Positions 1 to 6,590 are shown, counted from the stretch's first letter. The stretch: DNA of 7,146 bases from Spirochaetaceae bacterium (GCA_003818675.1 RPPD01000109.1:1-7146), one strand, 5' to 3'. Program-made: numbers and translations. Notes: generated by a model from the letters alone, not told the origin.

Positions 1-1027
1 CCTGATCTACGATCTTGCGCTTCACTGCACGGATGGCAAGGTCACGGTAATACTCGGACCTTCAGGCTGTGGAAAATCCACAATATTAAAAATTATCGCG
101 GGACTCATTGCTCAGGACAATGGCGCTGTCTATCTTGCCAATAAGTCTCTGAATGATCTTATTCCCGCTGACAGGCGGATCGGCATGGTCTTTGACACCT
201 ATGCCTTGTATCCAAGCCATGATGCAGAGATGAATATCACCTCGTTCTTTTTTTTCAGGAAAAAGACACCTGAATTGCAGACAAAGAAAAAGGAACTTTT
301 CGAGCGGACAGCGGAACTTTTGGGCGTGGACATAAAGCACCTGCTGTCAAGAAGGCCGCCCACGCTGTCAGGAGGCGAGCAACAGCGCGTTGCAATAGGC
401 AGATGCATCACGCGTGAACCAAACATTTTTCTTCTGGATGAACCCTTTGGCAATTTAGACCAGAAACTGCGGGACGAGTACCGCGTAAAACTGAAGAAGC
501 TGCTGAACCATTTCAACGTCACAACAGTATACGTTACGCATGATCACAGGGAGGCTTCGCTTCTGGCGGACAACCTCGTGATCATGAGCGAGGGCAGGAT
601 TGAGCAGGTGGGGAAGATGCTCGATATCTACGAGAACCCGGCAAACATGTTTGTGGCCGAGTTTCTAGACCTTGACGATGACGCTGTTGCCGTGAATTTA
701 TTTGACGCAGACCTCATGGAAGAAAGTCTGCCGCACAGCATAGTCGGCGTGCGGCCAGAGCACATTGTCCTGGATCTTGCCCATAACACAGGCTCTGGCG
801 CCGCGTCAGGAATGAGAGGGGAGATTACCTCAATACGGCCTTTGCCGATGGGCGGCAAGTTTCACATCACCGTGCAATGGGGAGATGAACTCCTGCACGT
901 CCGCCAGCGCCTTGTAAAAGCACCTTCGCTCGGACACAAGGTGGGCATTTCGTTTGTCAAATATTTTGTCTTTGACAGGGAAACACAAGCGCGCAAACTT
1001 ACCATGACGGCGCAGCCTGTAGGTTAA
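1..1027 (+). CDS. CUT1-type (MalK/UgpC/MsmX-like) sugar ABC transporter ATP-binding subunit, 5'-truncated
   Basis: This is the ATPase that would power import of a sugar or polyol through a membrane permease pair, acting on the cytoplasmic face. The open frame already runs at base 2, so the gene starts outside the window; Walker A lies about 18 codons in, so roughly 20 residues are missing. The ATG at 185 falls after Walker A and cannot be the start. Visible in order: Walker A GPSGCGKST (56-82), a Q-loop region VFDTYALYPS (188-217), signature LSGGEQQ, Walker B FLLDEP with D-loop GNLD, H-loop VTHDH, then a C-terminal TOBE-like regulatory region with GVRPEH, which assigns it to the MalK/UgpC group. 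The Q-loop glutamine is replaced by Asp (codon 194-196). An 8-T run at 248-255 encodes FFF in frame. No permease or binding protein is in the window, so the substrate is unknown; neighbouring araA makes a pentose or arabino-oligosaccharide possible. It converges on araA with a 22-base gap. Confidence 0.93.
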   Translation, partial: LIYDLALHCTDGKVTVILGPSGCGKSTILKIIAGLIAQDNGAVYLANKSLNDLIPADRRIGMVFDTYALYPSHDAEMNITSFFFFRKKTPELQTKKKELFERTAELLGVDIKHLLSRRPPTLSGGEQQRVAIGRCITREPNIFLLDEPFGNLDQKLRDEYRVKLKKLLNHFNVTTVYVTHDHREASLLADNLVIMSEGRIEQVGKMLDIYENPANMFVAEFLDLDDDAVAVNLFDADLMEESLPHSIVGVRPEHIVLDLAHNTGSGAASGMRGEITSIRPLPMGGKFHITVQWGDELLHVRQRLVKAPSLGHKVGISFVKYFVFDRETQARKLTMTAQPVG

Positions 1028-1049
1028 ATCCGCAGCCAGTTGGTTAAGC

Positions 1050-2546
1050 CTATATTCCTCTCCGCAATAAGTAGTACGCCTCGTTCCAGCGAAGTTCCTT
1101 GATGAACTCTTTAATACCTGTGTCACGGCCTATGTGAATGAATTCAATGTCAGCCATGGACGCAAAGTCTTCCATGTATTCAGCGTCAATCGCCATGGAA
1201 AAGCCCGTGTGGTGCGCTCCGCCTGCATAGATCCATGCCGCGGCACCTGTCTGAAGATTGGGCATCGGCTCCCATACCACGCGCGCAACCGGAAGCCTGG
1301 GCAGGTTTTTGGGCGGTGCAACCTTTACGTCATTGACTATTAGGCGGAAGCGGTTTCCCATGTCTATCATCGAAGCGTTTATGCCTGCGCCCTGTCCGCA
1401 ATTAAAAACGAGGCGGACTGGATCAGCCTTGCCGCCGATTCCCAGGGGATGCACTTCAAGCGATGGTTTTTTCTCCGCAATTGTCGGGCACACTTCAAGC
1501 ATGTGCGCGCCAAGGACACGCATGCCAACAGGATCAAGATGATATGTGTAGTCCTCCATGAAGCTGGTGCCGCCTGGCAGTCCCTGCGCCATGGTCTTCA
1601 TGGCGCGCACGAGCATGGCTGTTTTCCAGTCTCCTTCAGCGCCAAATCCAAAGCCGTCGGCCATCAGGCGCTGGACCGCGAGCCCGGGAAGCTGTCCCAG
1701 GCCGTGGAGGTCCTCAAACGTGGTGGTGAATGCCTTGAAATTGCCGAGCGCCATAAAATTGCGCATGCCGCACTCTATTTTGGCTGACTCGCGCAGCGAG
1801 GGATTTTTTGCCCCGTCTTTTTTGATTGAGGAAGTTGTCTCGTACTCTGCAAGGTACTTTTGGACACAGGAGTCAATCTCGGCATCTGTCACCTTGTTGA
1901 TGATTGCCGCGAGATCACCAACTCCATAACCGTTTACAGAATAGCCAAACTGTTTTTGGGCCTCGACCTTGTCTCCTTCGGTCACTGCCACTTCCCTCAT
2001 GTTGTCTCCGAAGCGGCAGCATTTTGCTCCCTGCATGTCAGCCCAGCCGCACGCGGCCCTTGCCCAGACTTCAATGCGTTTGATGACATCCGGATCCTGC
2101 CAATAACCCGCTACGACTTTGCGGTTCTGCCGCAGGCGCGTCAGGATAAAACCATATTCGCGGTCACCATGAGCGGACTGGTTCAAGTTCATGAAGTCCA
2201 TGTCAATGGAGTCCCAGGGCAGGTCCCTGTTGTACTGGGTGTGCAGGTGGAGAACCGGTCTTGAAAGAAGGGAAAGTCCCGCGATCCACATCTTGGCAGG
2301 GGAGAATGTGTGCATCCATGTGATGATGCCAACGCACACGGGGGAAATGTTGGCTTCCTGGCAGAGTTTTGTGATTGCCTCCGGTGTTGTGAGCACGGGT
2401 TTGACCGCAACAGTCACAGGCAGTTTTTCAGAGAGGTGCTTTGAGATTTCATCTGAATGTTTCTGGACTTGACGGAGGGTTTCCTCTCCATAGAGGTGCT
2501 GGCTTCCCGTAACAAACCAGACTTCATTCCGCTTCAAGGAAGTCAT
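1050..2546 (-). CDS. araA: L-arabinose isomerase
   Basis: This cytoplasmic metal-dependent enzyme interconverts L-arabinose and L-ribulose, the first step of bacterial arabinose use. The 498 residues nearly match the 500 of the E. coli enzyme and appear full length. The N-terminus has the family hallmark [14 protein letters not shown] (residues 9-22). The four catalytic or metal-binding positions known from E. coli (Glu306, Glu333, His350, His450) correspond here to E304 in [10 protein letters not shown]331 in MEDYTYH, H348 in GAHMLEVCP and H445/H446 in AGGAHHT. The ending [13 protein letters not shown] is also typical. The ATG at 2546 follows an AGGAG ribosome binding site (2554-2558) with 7 bases of spacing. 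No araB or araD is adjacent: the gene downstream is convergent and the one upstream belongs to a repeat-flanked unit, so araA looks monocistronic. No frameshift or missing key residue was seen. Confidence 0.98.
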   Translation of the reverse strand: MTSLKRNEVWFVTGSQHLYGEETLRQVQKHSDEISKHLSEKLPVTVAVKPVLTTPEAITKLCQEANISPVCVGIITWMHTFSPAKMWIAGLSLLSRPVLHLHTQYNRDLPWDSIDMDFMNLNQSAHGDREYGFILTRLRQNRKVVAGYWQDPDVIKRIEVWARAACGWADMQGAKCCRFGDNMREVAVTEGDKVEAQKQFGYSVNGYGVGDLAAIINKVTDAEIDSCVQKYLAEYETTSSIKKDGAKNPSLRESAKIECGMRNFMALGNFKAFTTTFEDLHGLGQLPGLAVQRLMADGFGFGAEGDWKTAMLVRAMKTMAQGLPGGTSFMEDYTYHLDPVGMRVLGAHMLEVCPTIAEKKPSLEVHPLGIGGKADPVRLVFNCGQGAGINASMIDMGNRFRLIVNDVKVAPPKNLPRLPVARVVWEPMPNLQTGAAAWIYAGGAHHTGFSMAIDAEYMEDFASMADIEFIHIGRDTGIKEFIKELRWNEAYYLLRRGI

Positions 2547-2612
2547 AGTGAGTCTCCTGATTGAGTGATGTAAAACGCCAGGAAGAAATACGGGAACTTT
2601 CTTTGCAACGCT

Positions 2613-2640
2613 GCATCCAGTATAGCGAAATTCAGGATGC
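2613..2640. promoter_or_regulatory. Inverted repeat over the araA -10 region, possible operator
   Basis: Perfect 6-base arms GCATCC (2613-2618) and GGATGC (2635-2640) are separated by 16 bases and enclose the candidate -10 box. The position suits repressor binding, but the arms are short, the sequence resembles no AraR or AraC site I know, and chance is a real alternative. Confidence 0.22.
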
Positions 2641-2647
2641 GAGGGAA
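2619..2647 (-). promoter_or_regulatory. Candidate sigma-70-type promoter of araA
   Basis: Reading the minus strand, TATACT (2619-2624, five of six -10 consensus bases) is preceded after exactly 17 bases by TTCCCT (2642-2647, a weak -35 with three matches). Transcription would start about 65 bases upstream of the araA ATG. The call rests on motif matching only. Confidence 0.4.
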
Positions 2648-2680
2648 GGGGAAGCCGAAGAATTTTAACGGGTATTCTAT

Positions 2681-2756
2681 TCTGTAGATCATGTAAATCC
2701 TGTCTGTGTTAATACGGAAGGAGAGATTTGGACAGGATAAACAGGATTGACAAGAT
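2681..2756. repeat. 76-base dispersed repeat, copy A (left of the GxxExxY gene)
   Basis: This copy aligns without gaps to 3330-3405 (copy B), 60 of 76 bases identical by hand count. It has two mirror halves: ATCCTGT-type 9-base units at the left ending in ATCCTGTC (2697-2704), a 26-base spacer, then GACAGGAT (2731-2738) followed by ACAGGATTG and ACAAGATAG. The two 8-base inner arms are perfectly complementary, and complementarity continues imperfectly outwards (about 20 of 27 positions). The sequence just left (TTAACGGG at 2665) resembles the ACGGGATT units found on the right side. Confidence 0.85.
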
Positions 2757-2795
2757 AGGAGATATTGATGATAAGGATCGGATTCGAGGGAAGGC

Positions 2796-3173
2796 TCAAC
2801 ATGATTGGGGCAATATCCTGACTTTTCTTTTTATTTCAACACCCCTTTCTCCGAAATTTATAAGCAGACCAGTATCCTTTCTTGCTGCGGTAAGATAATT
2901 GACCAGTTGAACCTCATGCATTTTGGAGAGAGCGCTGACAGACTTCAATTCAATAATTATTGAATTCTCAACAATGATATCAGCGAGAAAATCTCCGACC
3001 AGTTTTCCGCCATAATATACTTCTATGGGAGATTGAGATATGGCTTTCAATCCCTGTTTTTGAAGTTCAATCATCATGCATTTCAAATAGACAGATTCAA
3101 GAAAACCAAACCCAATTTCATTGAAAATATTATATGCGCAGCCGATAATTCTTGCAGTAATGTCCGAATCCAC
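2796..3173 (-). CDS. GxxExxY-family protein (PD-(D/E)XK nuclease-like)
   Basis: The 125-residue protein carries the family signature GFGFLESVY (residues 21-29), read as G-x-x-E-x-x-Y. Near the N-terminus is IIGCAYNIFNEIG; in the middle, a nuclease-like core of DFLADIIVE followed by IIIELKSV gives the D...ExK arrangement of PD-(D/E)XK folds; then comes HEVQLVNYL and the typical GLLINFG. Length is normal for the family, whose cellular role is not established as far as I know. The start is GTG (3171-3173), preceded by AAAGGGG with about 5 bases of spacing; the frame is closed upstream by TAG at 3204-3206 and contains no ATG. The gene sits between 76-base repeats with no partner gene in its transcript. 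Family membership is solid; nuclease activity is inferred from motifs only. Confidence 0.88.
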   Translation of the reverse strand: MDSDITARIIGCAYNIFNEIGFGFLESVYLKCMMIELQKQGLKAISQSPIEVYYGGKLVGDFLADIIVENSIIIELKSVSALSKMHEVQLVNYLTAARKDTGLLINFGERGVEIKRKVRILPQSC

Positions 3174-3260
3174 ATGAACCCCTTTCTTGATAGTTGGATT
3201 GATCTATTTCTTAAAGACCATTTAAATTCTGCACTGCTTTCATTCTGGGAAGAAAAGTGG

Positions 3261-3278
3261 ACGGGATTAACGGGATTG
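3261..3278. repeat. Tandem ACGGGATT 9-base units
   Basis: ACGGGATTA is followed directly by ACGGGATTG. These are variants of the ACAGGATnn unit in the 76-base repeats, and complementary to the ATCCCGTGA unit that opens copies B and C. They appear to mark the gene-proximal end of the right-hand repeat cluster. Confidence 0.65.
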
Positions 3279-3308
3279 ATATTTTAAGAAATTGGTTGAA
3301 TAGCTTCA

Positions 3309-3405
3309 GGACTGATCCCGTGAATCCATACTGTTGATCATGTAGATCCTTTTTGGAATAATCCGGAAAGAGAAAGGTTGACAGGATAAACAGGATTTAC
3401 AGGAT
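3309..3405. repeat. Dispersed repeat, copy B, with leader
   Basis: Positions 3330-3405 are the 76-base partner of copy A. The preceding leader plus the first repeat bases (3309-3350) form a direct repeat with copy C (3431-3472) with only 2 mismatches in 42 bases, 122 bases apart. The right half has three units in a row, ACAGGATAA, ACAGGATTT and ACAGGATAA. The inner left arm has decayed to ATCCTTTT, so it no longer pairs fully with GACAGGAT at 3380-3387. Confidence 0.85.
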
Positions 3406-3430
3406 AATAGATTGATCGGATCAGGAATTT

Positions 3431-3477
3431 GGACTGATCCCGTGAATCCATCCTGTTGATCATGTAAATCCTGTCTG
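3431..3477. repeat. Dispersed repeat, copy C, left half only
   Basis: This copy has the same leader as copy B (GGACTGATCCCGTGAATCC) and then 26 bases matching copy A's left half at 24 positions, ending in ATCCTGTC. It lacks the spacer and the ACAGGAT half. Its left half is instead the imperfect complement of copy B's right half (21 of 26 positions), so 3380-3405 and 3450-3475 could fold into a hairpin with a 44-base loop. Confidence 0.8.
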
Positions 3478-3520
3478 ATTTTCTCATCATCGCCTAGTGT
3501 CAAAATTATTAAAAAAATGC

Positions 3521-3549
3521 TTGCAGGCACAACAAAGCCGATATAAAAT
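3521..3549 (+). promoter_or_regulatory. Candidate promoter of the mosaic-protein gene
   Basis: TTGCAG (3521-3526) and TAAAAT (3544-3549, five of six consensus bases) are 17 bases apart in a locally AT-rich stretch just past the last repeat copy. The untranslated leader would be about 35 bases. TATAAA at 3542 with a 15-base spacer is an alternative. Motif evidence only. Confidence 0.4.
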
Positions 3550-3592
3550 ACTCCCATAAATAATTATCCGTTTTCAAAAAGGAGATCCCGCC

Positions 3593-5101
3593 ATGTCAAA
3601 TCCCAAGAAACCCGTAAAAAAAGCTGCTGCAACAAAGAAAAAGACAGTTGTAAAGAAACCAGCATTAAAAAAACCCGCGGCAGCGAAGAAGCCTGCGCCT
3701 GCCAAAAAAGCGGCTCCAAAAAAAATTGCGGCAAAGAAACCAGTTGCAAAAAAGCCCTTGATTAAAAGGGTTGTGGTAAAAAAGATCGTCAAGAAGATCA
3801 TAGTGAAAAGGCCAATAGGAAAAACAGGTGGAGCAGTAGTGCGTCCTTCGGCGCGCGGGAGCAATCCATGGAACGTACCGGATGATGTGGCAAACCTCTT
3901 TGTCGCATTCAGTGAGGACAATGGAAAACTCGGGGGAAAATTTATACAGGCGGTGCAAGCCTTAAGCAACCGGAGTGAGAGGGAAATCATGCAATGCCTG
4001 GATTGGGATTCAGTGGCGGGAGAAAAATCCATTTCCTACCTCAGGGAAAGACTGCGTTTGAGCGACGCGGATATCTCGAATGTGAAGTCAGGCAGACCAA
4101 TCGGCCAGTTCAGATTCGAGGAGTTCCTGTCAGGATCTGTTTTTAAGCGGAATCCCCTTACAGACGAAGAAATTGAAAAGATCGTGGACGAGCTCATGGA
4201 ACGGCTCATGGAATGCTGCATCTGCTGCCGCTGCTGGCCGTGCAGGCCATGGCCGTTCTGCAGAATTTGCTTCAGGCACAGGTGCCTGGTGGAAGTGGGA
4301 ACCGTGGGTTCTGCCACATTCCCGCATGCACATCGGATGCAATTCACAGGAGCGACAGTTACAACCAGCGGTACGGTTGCCACCATTACCATCAACGGAG
4401 GGAGCGGTGGAGTAACAATGAGCGATGTGAACAATGCCATCACTACACATGACGGTGCTGCAAATACCCACCCGAATCATACTCATGATATCCTTGACAA
4501 CGCGGATGTTGTCTCAAAGGCGAAAAGCATAAAATTTGCAGGATCAACCGTGAGTTTAAATGCAGGCACCGGGCAGGCTTTAGTAAGCGGGTATGCGCTT
4601 GCCAATCATGATCATGATTGTGCAGAAATAACTGATTTGAATTTAGGTAACTATGCAACCACTACGGCACTAAATGTTCACAATCATTATAGTAGAATCT
4701 GTTTTAAACATGAATTTGATATTGTTAACATTATTATTGAAGGTAGTGGTTGGATAAAATATGATCTTGCTCCGGCAGTAAAGGATTTTCTGTTTCCTGG
4801 AGATCCTACAAAGACTGTTAATGATATCCCTGTTTCCTTTCAATATCTTTTAACAACATATTCAACAAACAAAATATATTCATATGCAATTGCAAATGAC
4901 GGATCCGAAGTCAGAAATATGTATGTAGAGGAAGATAATGATTTATATACAGAAACAGTAAATGAAGGGGCGCCTCCTGTACCAACACTAAAAATATGGA
5001 AACGTGCTAAAATGATACGTCAGGATGGGAAAATATATGATGCGGGAACATCATGGGATCTTTTCACTTTAGTAATTGTTTTTGAGTGTATGGAGAAATA
5101 G
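3593..5101 (+). CDS. Mosaic protein: histone-H1-like basic tail, Cys cluster, phage-tail-fibre-like modules
   Basis: I do not recognise this 502-residue protein as a whole. The ATG follows a strong AAGGAG (3579-3584) with 8 bases of spacing. Residues 1-77 are almost only Lys, Ala, Pro and Val in KKPA-type repeats, like histone H1 tails. Residues 93-206 are mixed and probably helical, ending in an acidic helix (DEEIEKIVDELMERLME). Nine cysteines then fall within residues 208-231, including overlapping CxxC pairs, interleaved with Arg, Trp and Pro. Residues 243-366 resemble phage tail fibre or collar proteins: FTGATVTTSGTVATITI, HPNHTHD, ALANHDHD and LGNYATTTALNVHNH. Residues 370-502 are an unassigned, probably beta-rich domain whose DNA is much more AT-rich than the rest. 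There is no signal peptide or membrane helix. A nucleic-acid-binding structural protein or phage-derived fibre is possible, but function is unknown. No phage genes flank it; it converges with the kelch gene. Confidence 0.85.
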   Translation: MSNPKKPVKKAAATKKKTVVKKPALKKPAAAKKPAPAKKAAPKKIAAKKPVAKKPLIKRVVVKKIVKKIIVKRPIGKTGGAVVRPSARGSNPWNVPDDVANLFVAFSEDNGKLGGKFIQAVQALSNRSEREIMQCLDWDSVAGEKSISYLRERLRLSDADISNVKSGRPIGQFRFEEFLSGSVFKRNPLTDEEIEKIVDELMERLMECCICCRCWPCRPWPFCRICFRHRCLVEVGTVGSATFPHAHRMQFTGATVTTSGTVATITINGGSGGVTMSDVNNAITTHDGAANTHPNHTHDILDNADVVSKAKSIKFAGSTVSLNAGTGQALVSGYALANHDHDCAEITDLNLGNYATTTALNVHNHYSRICFKHEFDIVNIIIEGSGWIKYDLAPAVKDFLFPGDPTKTVNDIPVSFQYLLTTYSTNKIYSYAIANDGSEVRNMYVEEDNDLYTETVNEGAPPVPTLKIWKRAKMIRQDGKIYDAGTSWDLFTLVIVFECMEK

Positions 5102-5149
5102 CTTACATATATTTGTATTAAATGAAACATTGAAGCACAGTAATACGTT

Positions 5150-6421
5150 TTAAATATGATCTTCAACAGGATCATATATATATACGGTGTTGCAGGCATT
5201 ATCTGAAGCGTTGTATCCGCCTAAGATATAAATATTGTCATTAACTACGGCGATGCCAAATGACTTCCTGGTTTCAGGCATTGGCGTTTTTGGTGACAGT
5301 GCCCAACTGCTGGCTGAAATATCATACTCTTCGACTGTGTCACAAATAGTTGATGCAGAGGTTGCTCCGCCAATAGCATAAATCTTGCCATTTACAGTAG
5401 CGGCACCGAATGAGCTGCGTGCGGTTGGCATATCATCTAAATCTGACCATCTTGAGCCAGAAGAAAGGGCAGGATCGAAAACTTCAAATTTAGATGATTG
5501 GCTTGTGCTGGTGAAACCACCTATGATATAGAGCCTTTTGCTATAGACTGTATAGCCAAAGGAATAACGTGCATAAGCCATATTATCATCATCAGACCAT
5601 TTGTCACTCCCAGCAGCTGCAATATCAAAAACTTGAGTAATATTTGTTGCAGTTGCTGGTGTAATAACTGTACGGCCCCCAACTACATATACTTTAGATT
5701 CTATTTCTCCTGCGCCCATGGCAAAACGAGCTGTAAAGTCAGCAGTATCTATATCTGTCCAGATGGAGATTCCGGAATTCGAAGCTTTCAGCTCTTTTAA
5801 TGCTGCTCCGGATGTTCTCCCTCCAAATGCATAAATCAAGTCGTTCATGGTTATTGCTGTGGTATCTTTTCTTGCAGTAGAAAAAGTAGCAGATTTTTCA
5901 GTAGTATCTTTAGTGATTGTGTTATACTCATACACTGTATCCTGATATACAGTTGTAAAACCACCGATTAAATATATATTGCTGTCTATTACTGTTACCC
6001 CAAAATCGCTTATTGCTATATCTAAAGGTGTCAGCTCCTTCCACACAATGGCGTATCTTCTGCTCACTTCATCGGAATTTGCATAACTCGTTTTTGTGGC
6101 TATTGCGCGGACTGTTGTAACAGTGCCATTGACTGCATTCACTTCAAATGTGGCTCCGCTGTTGGCCGTGTATGCAGTCCTGGTTCCTGAAATTGCCGGG
6201 TCACTTCCATCAGTCGTATAGTATATTATCATTGTTGGATCGGTGGGGTAGGTAAAACTGACATCCTGTGGAGAATTGTAAGGGCCTGCTGCGAGAGAGA
6301 ATTGTGGGTCAGGTACAGTCTCCGCGTCAACCTCTATGCTCTGTGAGCAGGATAAAAACGCCGCGGTGACAATCAGTGCAATTGTAATAGCTATAATGAT
6401 GGCAGGCTGCAGTTTTTTCAT
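5150..6421 (-). CDS. Kelch-repeat lipoprotein with N-terminal chitobiase-like domain
   Basis: This is a predicted membrane-anchored surface or periplasmic protein of 423 residues; the ligand is unknown. The start MKKLQ at 6421 is chosen because GGAGGA lies just upstream and a classic signal peptide follows: KK, a hydrophobic stretch (IIIAITIALIVTAAFL) and Cys25 in the loose lipobox FLSC. Residues about 39-124 resemble the chitobiase/beta-hexosaminidase C-terminal-type beta domain (CHB_HEX_C family), with GPYNSPQDVSFTYPTD, IYYTTDGSDP and VRAIATKTSYANSD. Six kelch repeats follow, with Gly-Gly pairs at residues 153, 200, 248, 301, 351 and 401 in contexts such as YLIGGF, YAFGGR and YILGGY. The spacing of about 47-53 residues suits a six-bladed beta-propeller. 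The protein stops soon after the last GG motif, so the last blade may close with N-terminal propeller strands, as is common in kelch proteins. No partner gene shares the transcript. Confidence 0.9.
   Translation of the reverse strand: MKKLQPAIIIAITIALIVTAAFLSCSQSIEVDAETVPDPQFSLAAGPYNSPQDVSFTYPTDPTMIIYYTTDGSDPAISGTRTAYTANSGATFEVNAVNGTVTTVRAIATKTSYANSDEVSRRYAIVWKELTPLDIAISDFGVTVIDSNIYLIGGFTTVYQDTVYEYNTITKDTTEKSATFSTARKDTTAITMNDLIYAFGGRTSGAALKELKASNSGISIWTDIDTADFTARFAMGAGEIESKVYVVGGRTVITPATATNITQVFDIAAAGSDKWSDDDNMAYARYSFGYTVYSKRLYIIGGFTSTSQSSKFEVFDPALSSGSRWSDLDDMPTARSSFGAATVNGKIYAIGGATSASTICDTVEEYDISASSWALSPKTPMPETRKSFGIAVVNDNIYILGGYNASDNACNTVYIYDPVEDHI
5154..5177. terminator. Hairpin at the convergent 3' ends, possible weak terminator
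   Basis: ATATGATC (5154-5161) and GATCATAT (5170-5177) form a perfect 8-base stem around an 8-base loop. On the minus strand the stem covers the last kelch codons and is followed by TTTAAAA across the stop codon. It sits 52 bases past the mosaic gene's stop. The stem is AT-rich and lacks a proper U tract, so terminator function is uncertain. Confidence 0.3.
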
Positions 6422-6425
6422 CTCT

Positions 6426-6431
6426 TCCTCC
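6426..6431 (-). promoter_or_regulatory. Ribosome binding site that decides the kelch gene start
   Basis: GGAGGA on the minus strand, 4 bases from the ATG at 6421, supports starting at MKKLQ. A start at the upstream ATG (6481) would add 20 residues that make no sense before a lipoprotein signal peptide. Confidence 0.8.
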
Positions 6432-6516
6432 GACGATTTGGTTATATAATAGATAACAACGGGACTGTAGGAGGCGCACAAAGAGCCGCTCCCAATTTAC
6501 TCAAATATTACAAATA

Positions 6517-6545
6517 AATATAGCGTATCTGTTTTGTTTTTTCCA
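6517..6545 (-). promoter_or_regulatory. Candidate promoter of the kelch lipoprotein gene
   Basis: On the minus strand, TGGAAA (6540-6545, four of six -35 bases) and TATATT (6517-6522, five of six -10 bases) are separated by 17 bases, giving a leader of about 90 bases. It lies in the short gap behind the toxin gene. Other AT-rich -10-like strings nearby make the exact assignment uncertain. Confidence 0.33.
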
Positions 6546-6590
6546 TAGGAGCAGGAAAAAAATGGATCATTGAAATCATGTCTGATTCTT

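Larger units (their letters stand above)
3174..3592. other. 419-base intergenic region dominated by dispersed repeats
   Basis: This gap separates the divergent GxxExxY (-) and mosaic-protein (+) genes. It holds two ACGGGATT units, repeat copies B and C, and from about 3480 an AT-rich stretch with the candidate promoter and ribosome binding site of the downstream gene. I see no RNA gene. The open frames crossing it read repeat-derived QD-rich or GLTGL-type peptides and are not credible genes. Confidence 0.75.

Noticed and set aside
185..187. ATG as start of the ABC ATPase
   Set aside because: It lies downstream of an intact in-frame Walker A motif at 56-82; the frame is open to the left edge.
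1028..1049. Bidirectional terminator between the ABC ATPase and araA
   Set aside because: The 22-base gap has no stem of useful length and no T tract on either strand.
1134..2472. Several plus-strand open frames of 69-134 codons opposite araA
   Set aside because: They are antisense shadows of a fully conserved enzyme, with Cys/His/Arg-rich translations and no family resemblance.
3033..3287. Plus-strand open frame of 84 codons overlapping the GxxExxY gene start
   Set aside because: It is antisense to a clear family protein for much of its length and ends in repeat-derived GLTGL residues.
2681..3477. Possible CRISPR array from the repeated ATCCTGT units
   Set aside because: Units are 9 bases, imperfect, in both orientations and without regular unique spacers, and no cas genes are present.
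3306..3557. Minus-strand open frame of 83 codons through the repeat cluster (QDLHDQQDGF-type peptide)
   Set aside because: The central sequence is just the translation of 9-base repeats, whose period keeps the frame open. There is no convincing ribosome binding site or family match, and it overlaps the promoter of the mosaic gene.
6422..6481. Longer kelch protein starting at the ATG at 6481 (443 residues)
   Set aside because: It would place 20 unlikely residues before an obvious KK-hydrophobic-Cys lipoprotein signal, and the strong GGAGGA site serves the ATG at 6421.
6574..6587. Small hairpin AATCA/TGATT behind the toxin stop, with T-rich sequence further on
   Set aside because: A 5-base AT-rich stem, with the T run some 10 bases away, is too weak to call a terminator.
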